Positions 61,115 to 64,000 of a stretch of DNA of 64,000 nucleotides are shown one piece after another (positions within the stretch are counted from its first letter, which is position 1; each line of letters opens with the position of its first letter). The position numbers and the translations under genes were made by a program. The stretch is from Glossina fuscipes (lineage: Eukaryota; Arthropoda; Insecta; Diptera; Glossinidae). The DNA is taken from contig NW_023998415.1 in assembly GCF_014805625.2 (NCBI RefSeq), positions 38,112,228-38,176,227 on the forward strand. The letters run 5' to 3'. Below the pieces are notes generated by a model. It was given only the letters and a program-made list of their open reading frames with translations, made no database searches and was not told the DNA's origin.

Positions 61115-61157
<43 letters not shown>
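61115..61157. repeat. (TA)n microsatellite
   Basis: Long alternating TA tract with one TGTA interruption, followed after about 14 bases by another TA tract (61171-61189). Confidence 0.9.
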
Positions 61158-62867
61158 CATCTCATCACCTCTATATATATATATATATTGATTATAATAT
61201 ATATATTACGTATGGTAAAGCAAAGAGAAGCACAGCCACGCGAAGCGATAAGCGGTAGAAAGATATTCTTTACCGAGTTGGCTCTTGAAGCCAGGAGAGT
61301 GTGTCTAGCTACTGAAATGTTTATAATGTGTTTGTATATAATTGACAGAGAGAAAGAGAGAGAGAGAGAGAGTACAGCATGCGAGACGAATGAAAATAAT
61401 TAGGTTGCTCCGCTCAAAGTTCTTTCCTTACTATTTTTTTAAATGCTTTATTTATTTTTACCACCATCTGCCTATGATTACACAAACATAAAAACGCTCG
61501 TGCAAACGGGGATAAAATTCATTTTGCATGACTCTCTACAATTAAAGGATATGATATGGTTTATATAGGTTATGCATCAGATTATCGCATTCATATATAG
61601 ATCCCTGTTACAACAGCGGAGAATGCGTTAACCGTACAGCAGGCAACTATAAAGAGAAAGAGAATTGAAAATTTAAATTAACGATGATAGATGGCCAAAC
61701 ACTAAACAATGCACGAATGATGGATGGACTGAGTAGATGGCGTATTACAAAATTTCCTTTTAGTTTTCGAAACATTGCAAAATGATTAATTAAAGGGAAG
61801 AAAGTTTCATTCTATACACTACCCTACAAATTTTGTAATTGCAAGCAAAGTTTTGTTAAATTAGTCTGCTTAGAAAGTCATACTATTCAATAAACACACA
61901 CTCTCTTCTACCATATCATTTCTAGAGATGTTTCTATTCAAAATTCAGTTAACTCTGGTTGTTCTAAGGATGCAATGTAATATATTTAATAGGTTAAGGA
62001 AAAATTTTGCGGCGGTTTTTTAAATAAATGACTTTACAGTTTTGTAGGTTTGACAGTACTAATCATATCATGTCATACTTTAACGTGTGGGAGAGGTTGT
62101 AGAGAGACTGTTTTGTGGCTTATTAATTCAGTCGAGAGTGAATACACTGTGAAAATTAATCAAAATTCCAAAAACATCGAAATATGCGAGCAACATAACA
62201 ACATTTCGCCTGCGTATGACGAACTTGATGAAGATGCTTTTTCCAAGTCAGCAGAACGAAAATGATTCGATTGTTTACGTTTATGGAATATCTGTACCTA
62301 AGGTCAATCTACCACATTGAGGAATAATCTTACACATTGTTAAGGAGCCGAATATTGCTCAAAGATACTTTCGAACTATTTGCATAGGGCTGGATACAAA
62401 AGGATGATCCATATTTGTTCACCATCTGAGTTGACAGTAAATAGCTGTTTAAACGAATCGGCGCATTTTTAAAGAGATTGACACGGGTCGATGAAAAGCG
62501 GGACACATGTGACACTCATATGTGAAGATGCATGAAATTGTACAAGTGGTGGCAAGGCTCGAAATGGCTTCACGTAATGTAATGCTTTGCATTTCGGAAA
62601 GAGTGTGCGTCGTAAGCTGCTTTCGCAACCACGACACTGCTTGAGTACACATGCTTTTATTGCGCAATCCTATGTGTGAGCCCCACGTTGGAATCGGGAC
62701 ATTTTTATGTAACAACTCCAAATTCGTATGTCAGTTGAACCGTCCTTCGCTTTAATTATGAATGATAATCAAAAATAGATATATAAAAATTGAATAAAGG
62801 CCTAAAGGCCTGTAAAAGAATGGACGTACATGTCATTGATAAGTTAGCTAGTTATGGTGAAATGAGA

Positions 62868-62884
62868 GGGGGGGCGGGCGGGCG
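62868..62884 (+). repeat. G-run with quadruplex potential
   Basis: Seven G, then C-GGG, C-GGG and C-GG: at least four G-tracts of three with single-base loops if the G7 run is split. An isolated G-rich motif in otherwise AT-rich DNA. Confidence 0.8.
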
Positions 62885-64000
62885 GAAATATAACATTGTA
62901 TCTCACTGACACTCTGCAGACGATTACACCAAAGACATACACGTGCTATAACCCATATGAGGACAATGCATTGTACGCCCACCGGTTACTCTATATCATG
63001 TCTTGACTATGGCCTCCATTGCCCCATAATTTTATATGTCAGCCCTCAAAGTTGGATCCGACGACCCCTTCAATCTACTTTCCTCTACTCGAAGAAACAA
63101 AACAAATTTAATTCATTTTTATGTTAACGAAACTATTGCTAAAAGTTTAAATATATAATAAAAAAAAAAAAAAAAAAAAAAATGGGACGAGCCTATTGAA
63201 CGGTCAGAATCATAGAACTGTGGACATACAAATTTAAAATGGTATATGCAGTGTAATTTTTCTTGATATCATTGTTAATGTTTTAATAATTTGTCATATT
63301 TTTCGTATCTAATAACATTGTTATGAGCTGATGCCTAAAAAATAAACAGTGATGAAAAACCTGCAGTAGAAATGAAGAGTAGATGATGATGATGTTAATG
63401 TTGCGACAGTTATTGCTGATGATGATGTAGATATTAAAAATGCTTTAGTTGACATTTCTATTTTACCGTTTACTACTGTCTCAATGTAACTTTATAAGAA
63501 CAATTTATCAGGCGATACGTCGATGTATGCACATAGTTATCAAATGCTTGGCGGTTTAACGTAGTAACGAAAAATTTAGTAGTATCGTTGCCAGTACGGA
63601 CACGATCTTCTATAATTAATGTTCACTTTTAGGACTGAGCAAACCAGTTAACAAAGAAGTCATGCGAATTCGCCAATAATGTACGAAATGTTTTCGAATT
63701 GTAGTAAGGCTTCATTTGGATGACCTACGATGCGTACTGATTACTTTCAATCGGCAGTTTAACTGAATTTTCAAAGTGTCTTTCAATCGTCTAGGTTGAG
63801 CAGAACAAAATTCGAAGGCAATCATAATAGTTTTAATCCTTTTTTGTCAAGTTTATTCCGGCTATTGCTGAACTATTTGCTATTCTCATACATCTATTGA
63901 TTAAAAGATGACTCATGTACATGTAATCCAATACGCTCTATATATATTTATAATTTTGATATCACTGTGAAAAATGTGAGGGCATGCACAAGCATTCAAT

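Larger units (their letters stand above)
59803..64000. other. AT-rich non-coding stretch with TA and GA repeats and a G-run
   Basis: No gene is supported. TA repeats at about 61115-61157 and 61171-61189, a (GA)n run at 61347-61372, and an A23 tract at 63160-63182 are present. A possible sense/antisense coding-like area at 62050-62720 (frames of 71 and 90 codons) is unrecognised. A mariner-end-like motif, TTAGGTTGCTCCGCTCAAAG, occurs at about 61400. Confidence 0.45.

Noticed and set aside
61400..61428. Mariner terminal repeat (TTAGGTTGCTCCGCTCAAAG)
   Set aside because: No inverted partner and no transposase sequence nearby, so it is kept only as a note.
62050..62721. Coding segment of 71 (+) or 90 (-) codons
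   Set aside because: I tried both strands against Tc1, mariner, piggyBac and RT block patterns and found no ordered match.
1..64000. CRISPR arrays, operons, bacterial promoters or plasmid features
   Set aside because: Nothing of this type is visible. Composition and repeats are those of an insect nuclear genome.

Overview
The window looks like a non-coding stretch (intergenic, or a very large intron) of a higher dipteran genome, probably a tephritid-like or related fly. That is an inference from three things: A+T-rich composition (about one third G+C by eye), dense simple repeats, and repeat families, transposon superfamilies and 5'/3' repeat-end motifs of the kind seen in fly genomes. No intact host gene is supported. 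The longest open frame is 170 codons, has no recognisable domain and looks like chance. A 10-base N gap at 56564-56573 shows this is draft assembly.

What the window does contain is a layered graveyard of transposable elements, found mainly by reading frames through stops and frameshifts. From left to right: an internally deleted mariner relic (6633-7042, +); an R1/I-like LINE reverse transcriptase C-terminal relic (12694-13330, +); a CCHC zinc-knuckle gag-like relic (20135-20347, +) followed by a jockey/CR1-like LINE RT relic (20372-20760, +); a tRNA-Ser-like fragment (27061-27105) and a possible tRNA-derived SINE head (29437-29500); a Tc1-like transposase relic (41137-41460, -); a mariner N-terminal relic (42549-42705, +); a 1.1 kb non-autonomous element with 12-bp perfect inverted ends and a TA duplication (46818-47924); a mariner C-terminal relic with D34D spacing intact (51524-51950, -); a short fragment resembling the 28S rRNA core next to the R1/R2 insertion site (52041-52145); and a nearly full-length but dead piggyBac-like transposase (57830-59802, -).

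Two dispersed repeat families (called A and B here) recur across the window in both orientations. Family A carries a GTCGGC..ACTATAATGTTCTTA-type end and an ATCGATTCAG..ATGATTCTGAATCGATCG segment. Family B carries GACAGACGGACATG..AAATCGATT, ATGCTGATCAAGAA and ..GTTTTGACAAAAT segments. Fragments of both lie inside the 1.1 kb TA-flanked element, which gives a relative insertion order.

Other notable points are a motif cluster at 43694-43864 (TATA palindrome, heat-shock-element-like repeats, two octamers, a tandem 14-mer), a G-quadruplex-capable run at 62868-62884, a CCTAGG palindrome cluster at 46185-46209, a 145-bp TAG/CAG triplet array, and an unidentified G+C-richer island at 8113-8826 with two 100-codon open stretches in the same frame. 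I see no previously undescribed functional system. The most informative discoveries are the cryptic transposase and reverse-transcriptase relics.
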